From JBDIAR01 sp039812545 (GTDB taxonomy: Bacteria > Actinomycetota > Actinomycetes > Actinomycetales > Dermatophilaceae): a DNA stretch of 64,000 nucleotides. Under the pieces are notes generated by a model. That model had not been told where the DNA came from and ran no database searches. It saw only the letters and a program-made list of their open reading frames with translations. Location: positions 1 to 64,000 of the forward strand of contig JBDIAR010000001.1 in the NCBI GenBank assembly GCA_039812545.1. Reading direction: 5' to 3'. The position numbers were made by a program, and so were the translations under genes. Positions 1-8,366 of the stretch are shown here, piece by piece; the first letter of the stretch is position 1; every line of letters begins with the position of its first letter.

Positions 1-1
1 G

Positions 2-70
2 CTGGCCCGGATCGGCGACGCCGTCGCCCGTCGGGCCGGAACCGTCGTCATCCCGGCAGCAACGGGCTGA
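2..70 (+). CDS. C-terminal end of an upstream gene (partial)
   Basis: An open frame enters from the left edge and stops at TGA 68-70, giving only about 22 residues that end in VVIPAATG. The fragment is too short to assign to a family. It points the same way as the barbiturase gene that follows after about 108 bases, so it may belong to the same cluster. In the known oxidative pyrimidine pathway a ureidomalonase would fit here, but nothing in the residues proves that. Confidence 0.5.
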   Translation: MARIGDAVARRAGTVVIPAATG

Positions 71-92
71 CGACAGCAAGGCACCGGCATAC

Positions 93-122
93 CGACACCG
101 ACATCGACACCGACATCGACAC
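93..122. repeat. Short tandem repeat, 12-base unit x2.5
   Basis: The 12-mer CGACATCGACAC occurs twice back to back (99-110, 111-122), preceded by a half copy at 93-98. It lies in the leader of the barbiturase gene. A GGCATAC heptamer at 86-92 abuts it. No function is apparent. Confidence 0.6.
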
Positions 123-178
123 AGTCAGCAGCACAGACCCACGCCACATAGTTCGAGCTCAACGAGAAAGAGGAGATC

Positions 179-1312
179 ATGGCCGACCCCATCGAGGTCC
201 GTAAGGTACCGCTCAACTCCGTTTCCGACGCCTCCGGCCTGGACGACCTCATCACCAGTGGGGTCATGGAAGCCGACCGGGTCATCGCCGTCATCGGCAA
301 GACCGAGGGCAACGGCGGCGTCAACGACTACACCCGGATCATCGCCGACCACGCGTTCCGCGACGTGCTGCGCAAGCACGGCGTCGACGAGGAGCAGGTC
401 AAGGGCGTGCCGATCGTCTGGTCCGGTGGCACCGACGGCGTCATCAGCCCGCACGCGACCATCTTCGCCACGATCGACCCGGCCAAGGCCGAGAAGACCG
501 ACGAGCCGCGCCTGACCGTCGGCTTCGCGATGAGCGACCACCTTCTGCCGGAGGAGATCGGCTACATGCCGATGGTCGACAAGGTCGCCGCCGCCGTGAA
601 GGTCGCCATGGAGCGCGCCGGCATCACCGACCCCAAGGACGTGCACTATGTCCAGACCAAGACGCCGCTGCTGACGATCCACACCATTCGCGACGCGCAC
701 GAGCGCGGCAAGGAGGTCTGGACCGAGCACACCCACGAGTCCATGGACCTGTCCAACGGCGTGACCGGTCTGGGTATCGCGAAGGCCCTCGGCGAGGTCG
801 GCGAGTTCGGCGACAAGGACATCATGAAGCGGCGCGACCTGTACTCTTCGGTCGCCTCGTGCTCCTCCGGCGTCGAGCTCGACCAGGCCCAGGTCGTCGT
901 CGTCGGCAACGCCCGCGGCATCGGCGGTCGCTACCGCATCGGCCACTCGGTGATGAACCACGCCCTGGACGCCGACGGCATCTGGGCGGCCATCAAGGAC
1001 GCCGGCCTCGAACTGCCGGAGCGCGCCCACCGCGACGACATCAAGGGGCGCCTGGTCAACGTGTTCCTCAAGTGCGAGGCCAGCCAGGACGGCAAGGTCC
1101 TCGGGCGGCGCAACGCCATGCTCGACGACTCCGACGTGCACTGGCACCGCCAGATCAAGTCCTGCGTCGGCGGCGTCACCGCGTCGGTGACCGGCGACCC
1201 GGCGGTGTTCGTCTCGGTCTCCGCAGCCCACCAGGGCCCCGAGGGCGGCGGCCCGGTTGCGGCCATCGTCGATCTCGGCGAGGGCGAGCCCACCGGATAT
1301 CGATTCGGCTGA
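179..1312 (+). CDS. bar: Barbiturase / ring-opening amidohydrolase (cyanuric acid hydrolase family)
   Basis: Family enzymes open the ring of barbiturate (to ureidomalonate) or cyanuric acid. The 377-residue length is typical, and the fold is three pseudo-repeats, each giving a Lys-Ser pair. Candidate pairs here are K41/S82 (VWSGG), K161/S230 (SCSSG) and K298/S346, with spacings close to those I recall for AtzD. The C-terminal [13 protein letters not shown] is family-typical. ATG at 179 follows a strong AAGAGGAG. The next genes are a uracil/xanthine-type permease and a three-subunit molybdenum hydroxylase, as expected for uracil to barbiturate to ureidomalonate breakdown, so barbiturase is preferred over cyanuric acid hydrolase. 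That substrate choice is inference from context. Confidence 0.88.
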   Translation: MADPIEVRKVPLNSVSDASGLDDLITSGVMEADRVIAVIGKTEGNGGVNDYTRIIADHAFRDVLRKHGVDEEQVKGVPIVWSGGTDGVISPHATIFATIDPAKAEKTDEPRLTVGFAMSDHLLPEEIGYMPMVDKVAAAVKVAMERAGITDPKDVHYVQTKTPLLTIHTIRDAHERGKEVWTEHTHESMDLSNGVTGLGIAKALGEVGEFGDKDIMKRRDLYSSVASCSSGVELDQAQVVVVGNARGIGGRYRIGHSVMNHALDADGIWAAIKDAGLELPERAHRDDIKGRLVNVFLKCEASQDGKVLGRRNAMLDDSDVHWHRQIKSCVGGVTASVTGDPAVFVSVSAAHQGPEGGGPVAAIVDLGEGEPTGYRFG

Positions 1313-1335
1313 GTTCGGCGGTTCTCGAATGCCGT

Positions 1336-1374
1336 GTGGCGACCCGGCCCGTACTGTGGGGGCCGGGTCGCCAC
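1336..1374 (+). terminator. Hairpin terminator after barbiturase
   Basis: A perfect 14-bp GC-rich stem (arms 1337-1350 and 1360-1373) closes a 9-base loop just after the barbiturase stop; one more G-C pair can extend it. There is no T-tract. It suggests barbiturase mRNA partly ends here and the permease is transcribed separately or by readthrough. Confidence 0.65.
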
Positions 1375-1664
1375 GGCCCCGAAGAGTCCTTGGGGACTTG
1401 TGCAGTTCCGCTAACTACATAGCGCCATTGTTGGCAGATTATGCCGGAATAACCGTCCGGTGGGCATGACAATCTTCACATCGATGGCGTCAATGGCCGA
1501 GGGAGACTCGGCTCGGGACGAACGGTCGATCGTGGGGATCGACCCGCATCCGCCAGCAATGTCGCTCGGATGCCTCCAGGGCCGGGATGCGCCGTCGGTC
1601 ATGGCACCAGCAGGAACCCCCACGAGTGGGGTCCCTTCCGCTTACGAATCGAGGTGTCCTACAC
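1375..1664. other. Intergenic region before the permease gene
   Basis: About 290 bases without a convincing gene. A less GC-rich stretch at about 1395-1475 is the likeliest place for a promoter or operator. A small hairpin (ACCCC/GGGGT around 1616-1632) sits just upstream of the permease ribosome-binding site and could affect its translation. I see no repeat or RNA gene. Confidence 0.4.
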
Positions 1665-3005
1665 ATGGCACGATCCCAGCTGTGGACCGTCCACGGCGAC
1701 GGCCGCAATCTCGGGGCCAATGACGTCGTCGCCCCCGACGAACGCCTGGCCTGGCCCCGCACCATCGGCATCGGGATGCAGCACATCATCGCGATGTTCG
1801 GCGCGACCTTCCTGGTCCCGATCCTGACCGGGTTCCCGCCCACGACGACCATCTTCTTCTCCGGCGTCGGGACGATCGTCTTCATCTTGATGACCCGTGG
1901 CCGCGGCGAGCGGCTCGGTCTGCCGAGCTACACCGGCTCCAGCTTCGCCTTCATCTCCCCGGTCATCGCGGCCAAGGCCAACGGCGGCATCGGTGCCGCG
2001 CTCTGCGGCATCGTCGCCACCGGCGCCGTGCTGTTGGCGATCGGCTTCATCGTCGACCGATTCGGTTCGCACTGGATCAACGTCCTCATGCCGCCGGCGG
2101 TCACCGGAGCCATCGTCGCCCTCATCGGGTTGAACCTCGCCCCCGTGGCCGTGGGCAACTTCCAGAAGCAGGGACTGACGGCCTTCATCACGATGACCGC
2201 GATCGTCATCTTCAGCGTCGCGCTGCCGGGCTTCCTCGGCCGGATTTCGGTGCTGCTCGGGGTCATCGTCGGCTATCTCGTCGCCGTCCCGCAGGGGCAG
2301 CTCGACCTGGCCACCGCCTGGGACAATGCCGCCTGGCTCGGTTTCCCCGAGTTCCACGCCCCCTCGTGGAACCTGCGCGCGATCTTCTTGATCGTCCCGG
2401 TCGTGCTCGTCCTCATCGCCGAGAACACCGGACACGTCAAGGCGGTCGGCTCGATGACCGGTCGCAACATGGATGCCTCGCTCGGCCGGGCCTACATGGG
2501 CGACGGTGCGGCAACGATGATCGCCGGCATCGGCGGTGGCTCGGGCACGACGACGTACGCCGAGAACATCGGCGTCATGGCGGCTACCCGGGTCTACTCG
2601 ACGGCGGCCTACCTGGCAGCCGGTGGGTTCGCGATCTGCCTGGCGATGATCCCGAAGTTCGGGGCGCTCATCCTCAGCATCCCGATCGGCGTCCTGGGTG
2701 GTGCGACCATCGTCCTCTACGGTCTGATCGCCGTCCTCGGCGGCCGGATCTGGGTCGAGGGCAAGGTCGACTTCAAGAACCCCGTCAACCTCTTCCCCGC
2801 CGCGGTCGGCCTCATCATCGGCGCCGCCGACATGAAGTGGGCCTTCGGCGACTTCGAGTTCAACGGCATCGCGCTCGGGTCGTTCGGCTGCATCATCGCC
2901 TACCACCTGATGAACTTCTTTGCCAAGCACGGGCCGACCAAGGGCGAGCTGTACCTGCCTCCGCCGGAGAAGCCCGCCGACTTCGCCATGCGCCGCACCG
3001 GCTGA
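1665..3005 (+). CDS. NCS2 family uracil/xanthine permease
   Basis: This is a 446-residue integral membrane protein of the nucleobase:cation symporter-2 family, which imports uracil, xanthine or uric acid. After a short hydrophilic N-terminus it has a long series of hydrophobic segments consistent with the 14-helix NCS2 fold. Family-like stretches include MQHIIAMFGATFLVP near residues 38-52 and AENTGHVKAVG near 251. ATG 1665 follows GAGGTG at 1651-1656. Longer upstream starts would add residues that do not look like the family. Position between barbiturase and a molybdenum hydroxylase suggests uracil or thymine as substrate; the sequence alone cannot separate this from xanthine. Confidence 0.9.
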   Translation: MARSQLWTVHGDGRNLGANDVVAPDERLAWPRTIGIGMQHIIAMFGATFLVPILTGFPPTTTIFFSGVGTIVFILMTRGRGERLGLPSYTGSSFAFISPVIAAKANGGIGAALCGIVATGAVLLAIGFIVDRFGSHWINVLMPPAVTGAIVALIGLNLAPVAVGNFQKQGLTAFITMTAIVIFSVALPGFLGRISVLLGVIVGYLVAVPQGQLDLATAWDNAAWLGFPEFHAPSWNLRAIFLIVPVVLVLIAENTGHVKAVGSMTGRNMDASLGRAYMGDGAATMIAGIGGGSGTTTYAENIGVMAATRVYSTAAYLAAGGFAICLAMIPKFGALILSIPIGVLGGATIVLYGLIAVLGGRIWVEGKVDFKNPVNLFPAAVGLIIGAADMKWAFGDFEFNGIALGSFGCIIAYHLMNFFAKHGPTKGELYLPPPEKPADFAMRRTG

Positions 3006-3010
3006 CCGGA

Positions 3011-3041
3011 TCGGCTCCCCGGCGCGCCGCCGGGGAGCCGA
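3011..3041 (+). terminator. Hairpin between permease and hydroxylase genes
   Basis: A perfect 12-bp stem (arms 3011-3022 and 3030-3041) with a 7-base loop lies a few bases after the permease stop and 53 bases before the next start. Without a T-tract it may be a partial terminator or an mRNA-stabilising hairpin that sets relative expression within the cluster. Confidence 0.55.
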
Positions 3042-3093
3042 CCCGCACCCGCATACCCTCCCCCTCCCGCCCACCTCCCCCAAGGAGACGCCC

Positions 3094-3918
3094 ATGGCGG
3101 CCATCGTCGCCCAGAACTTCGATTATCGCGCCCCCGCCACGATGTCCGAGCTCGTCCAGATCCTCGCCGACACCGAGGGTGCCCGCGTGCTGGCGGGCGG
3201 CACGGATCTGCTCGTCGAGCTGCGCAACGGCCTGTCCCGGCCCCGCCTTCTCGTCGACCTGAAACGGATCCCGGGCGTCAGCGAGATCCGGTGGTCGAGC
3301 GAGGAGGGCCTGCACATCGGCCCGGGGGTCACCATCAACGAGCTGCTGCGCAGCCCCGAGGTCGCCGAGCACTACCCGCTGCTGGCCGCCTGTGGGCACG
3401 ACTTGGCCTCCCACCAGATCCGCAACCGGGCGACGGTCGTCGGCAATATCGTCAACGCCTCCCCGTGCGCCGACATGGCTCCGGGCCTGCTCTGCCTGCA
3501 GGGCAGCGCGGTCGTCACCTCGGTGCGCGGCGAGCGCACCGTGCCGTTGCGCGAGTTCTTCACCGGGGTCAAGCGCACCGTGCTCGCCAAAGACGAGGTC
3601 CTCTCGCGGCTGGTCGTGCCGGTCGAGTTCGCCGGCGGGCGTGGGGGTTACCGCAAGCTCAAGCGCATCCAGGGCCACGACCTCGGCATCGTCGGCGTCG
3701 CGATGTGGAAGAAGGACGGGGAGTTGCGGATGGGGATCAGCTCGGCCGCTCCCACGCCCCTCGTCGTGACGGGGCTGCGTGAGGACGACGCGGCCGACCA
3801 CATCGTCGAGGCGGCCCGCGCCGCCATCAGCCCGATCAGCGACGTCCGCTGCACGGCCGACTACCGCACCCACATGGTGCAGGTCTATGCCCGTCGACTC
3901 CTGGAGGAGGTGGCCTGA
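3094..3918 (+). CDS. Molybdenum hydroxylase, FAD-binding medium subunit
   Basis: This 274-residue protein matches the FAD subunit of xanthine dehydrogenase/CO dehydrogenase-type hydroxylases. It passes electrons from the 2Fe-2S subunit to FAD and onward. The FAD loop ARVLAGGTDLL is near residues 30-40 and the second conserved stretch IRNRATVVGNI near 110-120; the C-terminal domain follows. ATG 3094 has a good AAGGAG at 3082-3087. The stop overlaps the start of the next gene (TGATG), so subunits are translationally coupled. In this cluster the complex is most likely a uracil/thymine dehydrogenase producing barbiturates, which is inference. Confidence 0.9.
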   Translation: MAAIVAQNFDYRAPATMSELVQILADTEGARVLAGGTDLLVELRNGLSRPRLLVDLKRIPGVSEIRWSSEEGLHIGPGVTINELLRSPEVAEHYPLLAACGHDLASHQIRNRATVVGNIVNASPCADMAPGLLCLQGSAVVTSVRGERTVPLREFFTGVKRTVLAKDEVLSRLVVPVEFAGGRGGYRKLKRIQGHDLGIVGVAMWKKDGELRMGISSAAPTPLVVTGLREDDAADHIVEAARAAISPISDVRCTADYRTHMVQVYARRLLEEVA

Positions 3919-4409
3919 TGCGAGTGACCGTGACAATCAACGGCGAGGTGTACGAACGCGACACCCCGGGGCATCGGACCCTGCTGGAATTTCTGCGCAA
4001 CGACACCGGCCTGACCGGCACGAAGGAGGGCTGCGCGGCCGGCGAGTGCGGCGCGTGCACCGTCATCTTCAACGGGCAGGCCGTCAACGCCTGCATGGTC
4101 CTGGCCGCCGAGATCGACGGCGCCCGGATCGAGACCATCGAGGGTGAGGCCACCGGCGGTGACCTGTCGGACCTACAGCGCGCCTTCGTCCGCGGTCAGT
4201 CGATCCAGTGCGGGTTCTGCACGCCGGGGATGGTCATGTCGATCCGGGATCTGTTGCGGGAGAACCCCACTCCCGACGTCGACGAGATCAAGGAACGCAT
4301 CGAGGGCAACTTCTGCCGGTGCACGGGCTACCAGCAGATCATCGAGGCGGTCCTCGACGTGACCGGCCAGTTGACCGACGCCAACCGGGGGGAGCTCCGC
4401 CATGTCTGA
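3918..4409 (+). CDS. Molybdenum hydroxylase, 2Fe-2S small subunit
   Basis: A 163-residue two-cluster iron-sulfur subunit. The plant-ferredoxin-like N-terminal half has C39, C44, C47 and C59 (CAAGECGAC then NAC). The C-terminal half has CGFC near residues 99-102 and the paired CRC near 134-136, so all eight cluster ligands are present. It carries electrons from the molybdopterin site to the FAD subunit. The gene overlaps the FAD-subunit stop by one base and the large-subunit start by eight bases, the usual tight packing for this enzyme family. Confidence 0.93.
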   Translation: MRVTVTINGEVYERDTPGHRTLLEFLRNDTGLTGTKEGCAAGECGACTVIFNGQAVNACMVLAAEIDGARIETIEGEATGGDLSDLQRAFVRGQSIQCGFCTPGMVMSIRDLLRENPTPDVDEIKERIEGNFCRCTGYQQIIEAVLDVTGQLTDANRGELRHV

Positions 4410-7017
4410 CCTGCTCACGCCCGACGTGCGCGCCGACTCCGGCGACTCCCACGACGACTCCCGCGGCGGCCAGCAGCTGCCGCGCGAGACCTCCCCGCAA
4501 CTGTCCAACGAACCCGGCACGTCCTCGGAGAAGGGCGAGATCGACGAGGTGGTCACCGAGGCCGCCGGCACCGACCGGGTCGCCACGCCGCCGGCCAGTT
4601 ACATCGGCGCCGACGTCCCGCGCGTCGAAGCCGTCGACAAGGTGACCGGCCGCGCCGTGTATGCCAGTGACCTCATCGTGCCCGGCATGCTCTACGCCAA
4701 GGTCAAGGAGAGCCCGCATGCCCGGGCCCGGATCGTCTCCATCGACACGAGTAAGGCGGAGGCGCTCGCGGGCGTCCGCGCCGTCCTCGTCGGCGAGGAG
4801 TTGAACTACAAGCTCGGCCTCTACGTCGTCGACAAGGACATCCTCGCCAAGAACGAGGTCCGCCACTACGGCGAGGCCGTCGCCGCGGTCGCCGCGGACA
4901 CTCTCGAAATCGCCTCCGCCGCAGTCGAACTCATCGAGGTCGAATACGAGGTCCAAAAGCCCATCCTCAACCAGGTCGACGCCCTGGCGGACGACGCCCC
5001 GCTCGTGCACCCCGACCTCGGGGAGTACTCCTACGTCGAGGCGGCCTTCAGCCCCCAGCCCGGCACCAACGTCCCGAACCTCACCCGGATGCGCAAGGGC
5101 GACGTCGAGCGCGGCTTCGAGGAGTCCGAGTTCGTCATCGAGCGGGAGTACACCAACCCCTCGGTCCAGCACGTCCCCATGGAGACCCACGTCGCCATCG
5201 TCGAGTGGCGGCCCGGCGATGACGTGACCATCTGGTCGAGCGCGCAGTCGCCGTTCACCGTGCGCAACCTGTTCTGCATCGCCTTCGGCCTGCCGCTGTC
5301 GAAGGTGCGCGTCATCATCCCGCATGTCGGCGGCGGCTTCGGCGGCAAGGCCGGCATCCATCTGGAACCCCTGCTCGCCTGCCTCTCCCGCAAGGCCGGC
5401 GGCCGGCCGGTGAAGTTCCAGGCCACCCGCGAAGAAGAGTTCAGCCTGCTGCCGTGCCGGTCGGCGTTGACCTACCGGATCAAGACCGGGGTCAGCGCCG
5501 AGGGCAAGATCCTCGCCCAGCAGATGACGATGTTCTGGGACGCCGGTGCGTATGCCGATTACGCCGTCAACGTCACGCGCGCCTCGTCCTACTCGGGCGG
5601 GGGTCCCTACTACCTGCCCAATGCCTGGCTGGACGCGTACACGATCTACACGAACAAGCCGTACGGCACGGCATACCGGGGGTTCGGGCATGTCGAGTTC
5701 TTCTGGGGACTCGAGCGCCACATGGAACTCGTCGCCGAGGCCATCGACATGGACCCGCTCGAGTTCCGCCGCAAGAACATCCTGCGCCCGGGCGACACGA
5801 CCATGACCGGTGAGGTCATCACCGAGAACACCGGAAACCCGTTGCGCTGCCTCGAGGCCGCGGCGGAGATGATCGGGTACGGCGCGCTCACCGACGAGGA
5901 ACGGGCATACGAGGAGCAGACCGGACGCAAGGTCGGCAAGGGGGTCGCAACCTTGCACAAGGCGCCGGCCATGCCCTCGTTCACGGGCACGGCCGCGGTC
6001 TTGCGGATGAACTCCGACGGGACCGTCGTGCTCAACTTCTCGCTCACCGAGATCGGCCAGGGGTCGGCGACCGTCATGGGGCAGATCGTGGCCGAGCGGC
6101 TTCGGATCCCCTTCGACTTCGTCAAGGTGGCGGTCGAGAAGGACACCGATCACGATCCCTACGACTGGCAGACGGTTGCCTCCAAGGGCACGATCTTGTC
6201 GGGCAACGCGGTGATCCTCGCGTGCGACGACCTGTTGCACAAGGCATACCAGGATGCGGCCCAGGTGCTGCGGGCGTCGACCTACGACCTCGACCACCGC
6301 GACGGGGCCATCTTCGTCAAGCACCACCCGAGTCACCGGGTGACCTTCGCGGAGCTGGCGATCGGGTATGCCTTCCCGAACGGCAATGCCATCGGCGGAC
6401 CGCTCGTGGGCGTGGGTCGGTATGTCGCGCAGGGCCTGAGCAATATCGACAAGGAGACGGGCCAGGGCAACCCGGCGCTCGACTGGACCTACGGCGCGCA
6501 CGGTGTCGTCGTCGGGGTGGATCCCGACTCCGGCGAGTTCGACGTGCTGAAGATCAGTTCGGTCTACGACGTCGGCAAGACCCTGAACGCGGGCATGGTC
6601 CGGGGTCAGTGCATCGGCGGCATGGTGCAGGGCCTCGGGACGGCGCTGTGCGAGGGGTACATCTTCGACGACAAGGGGCGGCTGCTCAATCCGTCGTTCA
6701 CCGACAACAAGATCCCGACGGCCAAGGATCTGCCGTTGGTCATCGAGACCGCGGTGGTCGAGACCGAGCAGCTCGACGGGCCGTATGGCGCCCGCGGCGT
6801 CGGCGAGCACCCGATGATCTCGGTGGCGCCGGCCATCGGCAACGCCATCGGTGCGGCCACCGGCGCGCAACTGCTGAACATGCCGATCCGTGCCGAGGAC
6901 GTCTGGCGGGCGATGCGCGATTTGGAACCCATCGACAACTGGATCACCAAATCGCCGGCGGGCCACTGCCGGTCGGCGCGGGTCATCGGTTCGCCGCGGG
7001 TGGCCGAAGGCACCTGA
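4402..7017 (+). CDS. Molybdenum hydroxylase, molybdopterin-binding large subunit (probable uracil/thymine dehydrogenase)
   Basis: An 871-residue catalytic subunit of the xanthine oxidase family. The first ~65 residues are acidic and low in complexity, then the a/b hammerhead domain begins near VPRVEAVDKVTG. Molybdopterin-binding signatures VGGGFGGK (about residue 310) and AYRGFGHVEFF (about 425) are present. The catalytic glutamate lies in GARGVGEHP (about 800). It differs clearly from the XdhB at 49128-51431, so it is not a simple duplicate. Neighbouring barbiturase and NCS2 permease point to hydroxylation of uracil or thymine to barbiturates. Nicotinate or aldehyde hydroxylase activity remains possible. 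Confidence 0.87.
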   Translation: MSDLLTPDVRADSGDSHDDSRGGQQLPRETSPQLSNEPGTSSEKGEIDEVVTEAAGTDRVATPPASYIGADVPRVEAVDKVTGRAVYASDLIVPGMLYAKVKESPHARARIVSIDTSKAEALAGVRAVLVGEELNYKLGLYVVDKDILAKNEVRHYGEAVAAVAADTLEIASAAVELIEVEYEVQKPILNQVDALADDAPLVHPDLGEYSYVEAAFSPQPGTNVPNLTRMRKGDVERGFEESEFVIEREYTNPSVQHVPMETHVAIVEWRPGDDVTIWSSAQSPFTVRNLFCIAFGLPLSKVRVIIPHVGGGFGGKAGIHLEPLLACLSRKAGGRPVKFQATREEEFSLLPCRSALTYRIKTGVSAEGKILAQQMTMFWDAGAYADYAVNVTRASSYSGGGPYYLPNAWLDAYTIYTNKPYGTAYRGFGHVEFFWGLERHMELVAEAIDMDPLEFRRKNILRPGDTTMTGEVITENTGNPLRCLEAAAEMIGYGALTDEERAYEEQTGRKVGKGVATLHKAPAMPSFTGTAAVLRMNSDGTVVLNFSLTEIGQGSATVMGQIVAERLRIPFDFVKVAVEKDTDHDPYDWQTVASKGTILSGNAVILACDDLLHKAYQDAAQVLRASTYDLDHRDGAIFVKHHPSHRVTFAELAIGYAFPNGNAIGGPLVGVGRYVAQGLSNIDKETGQGNPALDWTYGAHGVVVGVDPDSGEFDVLKISSVYDVGKTLNAGMVRGQCIGGMVQGLGTALCEGYIFDDKGRLLNPSFTDNKIPTAKDLPLVIETAVVETEQLDGPYGARGVGEHPMISVAPAIGNAIGAATGAQLLNMPIRAEDVWRAMRDLEPIDNWITKSPAGHCRSARVIGSPRVAEGT

Positions 7018-7084
7018 GGCGCTCCGCCCAGGGCGGCTGAGTCTGACCCGCCGAGGCCCTGTTTCTTCGGGTCGGAGGTAATCG

Positions 7085-7130
7085 GGTTGGAGGTAATAGC
7101 GGACGCTACGAGCGTCCGCTATTACCTCCA
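7085..7130. terminator. Bidirectional hairpin terminator, copy 1 of a dispersed repeat
   Basis: A perfect 20-bp stem (7088-7107 and 7111-7130) with a 3-base loop separates the convergent hydroxylase and ppk2 genes. The ppk2 stop codon (7106-7108, minus strand) lies at the apex. The left arm 7085-7107 matches 20 of 23 bases of the hairpin arm at 33150-33172. A partial extra copy of GGAGGTAAT lies just upstream at about 7075-7083. Confidence 0.8.
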
Positions 7131-8287
7131 CTCGCGGGGGTAGCGCGCGGAACGGCCGTCTTGCGGGCGGCGCGTTTGGTCGTGGTGCCGTGACTGGCCG
7201 ACCTGCGGCCGGTCGCCGGGGTGCCGCTGGTGGCGGGGTCGGGCTCGGGCGTGCCGCCGGACTGAGCAGCCAGCGCAGTCGGGTCGACGTCGGGACCGGC
7301 CTGCGGCCCGCCGTCCTTGCCGGCCTTCCCCGTGTCGCCCTTCGTGTTTCCCTCGCCCTTGTCTGGCTTGGCCGGCTTGGCGTCCCCGTCCTTGGCTTCC
7401 TTGCCCTTGCCCTTGCCCTTGGTCTTGCTCTTGTCGGTGTCGTTGTGGTCGAGCAGGGTGTCGGCGTAGTCCGGGACATAGCGCTGCGAATTGCGCGGCG
7501 GCCGCAGGTAGTCCCTCGCCTCCGGCCGGGTCGGGATCTCGACCGTCGGCGGTTGCAGATGCAGATAGGGCACCGAGTCGAGCAGATGCCGGATCACATT
7601 GATCCGCGAGCGCTTCTTGTCCTCGCTCTCCACGACGAACCACGGCGAACTCGGCAGATCGGTGTGCGCGAACATCCGGTCCTTGGCCCGCGAGTAGTCC
7701 TCCCAGCGGGTGATCGACTCGACGTCCATGGGGGAGAGCTTCCACCGGCGCATCGGGTCGTCCCGCCGGGACCGGAATCGGCGCTCCTGCTCGACGTCGG
7801 AGACCGAGAACCAGTACTTGCGCAACATGATTCCGTCGTCGATGAGCATCTGTTCGAACACCGGCACCTGGCGCAGGAAGCGCTCGTACTCCACGTCGGT
7901 GCAAAAGCCCATCACGCGTTCGACTCCGGCGCGGTTGTACCAGGAGCGGTCGAAGACGACGATCTCCCCGGCCGCCGGGAGGTGTTCGACGTAGCGCTGG
8001 AAGTACCACTGCGTCTTCTGCCGGTCGCTCGGAGAGGGCAGCGCCGCGATCCGGACCCATCGCGGATTGAGGTACTCGGTCATCCGCTTGATCGCCGAAC
8101 CCTTCCCCGCGGCGTCGCGTCCCTCGCAGATGACGACCAGTCGATTGCCGGTCTGCTGGACCCACGCCTGCATGGTGACCAATTCGGCCTGCAGGTGCGC
8201 CAATTCGGCTTCGTACCGCTCTTTGGGCAGCTTGCGCATTCTGATTCGGTCGGCCTCGGTGCCTTCTGGTCCGGTCATGGCCGACAT
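7106..8287 (-). CDS. ppk2: Polyphosphate kinase 2 (PPK2)
   Basis: PPK2 enzymes move phosphate between polyphosphate and nucleoside di- or monophosphates. The P-loop GRDAAGKGSAIKRM is near residues 57-70, and the Walker B / lid region FDRSWYNRAGVERVM near 112. The catalytic domain ends near residue 270 (RYVPDYADTLLDHND). A roughly 120-residue tail rich in Lys, Gly, Pro and Thr follows, with KGKGKGK-type repeats, and looks disordered; it could bind acidic polyphosphate or nucleic acid. The start at 8287 has an AGGGCAG upstream; M at 8278 is an alternative. Direction of catalysis (GDP/ADP use or synthesis) cannot be read from sequence. Confidence 0.92.
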   Translation of the reverse strand: MSAMTGPEGTEADRIRMRKLPKERYEAELAHLQAELVTMQAWVQQTGNRLVVICEGRDAAGKGSAIKRMTEYLNPRWVRIAALPSPSDRQKTQWYFQRYVEHLPAAGEIVVFDRSWYNRAGVERVMGFCTDVEYERFLRQVPVFEQMLIDDGIMLRKYWFSVSDVEQERRFRSRRDDPMRRWKLSPMDVESITRWEDYSRAKDRMFAHTDLPSSPWFVVESEDKKRSRINVIRHLLDSVPYLHLQPPTVEIPTRPEARDYLRPPRNSQRYVPDYADTLLDHNDTDKSKTKGKGKGKEAKDGDAKPAKPDKGEGNTKGDTGKAGKDGGPQAGPDVDPTALAAQSGGTPEPDPATSGTPATGRRSASHGTTTKRAARKTAVPRATPASGGNSGRS

Positions 8288-8366
8288 TCTCTGCCCTGGA
8301 GACCCCGTGCGTCACCCCCCGGCCCACTGCTCGACCGATCGGAATCGGCCGCCCGAGCGGGCTGGG

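Noticed and set aside
1659..3104. 481-residue minus-strand frame opposite the permease
   Set aside because: Low-complexity Asp/Arg/His-rich shadow of a recognised transporter; no start signal.
4339..7479. 1046-residue minus-strand frame opposite the molybdenum hydroxylase subunit
   Set aside because: It is the antisense of a clear gene in GC-rich DNA, is Arg/Asp/Gly-rich with no family motifs, and runs through the terminator hairpin and into ppk2.
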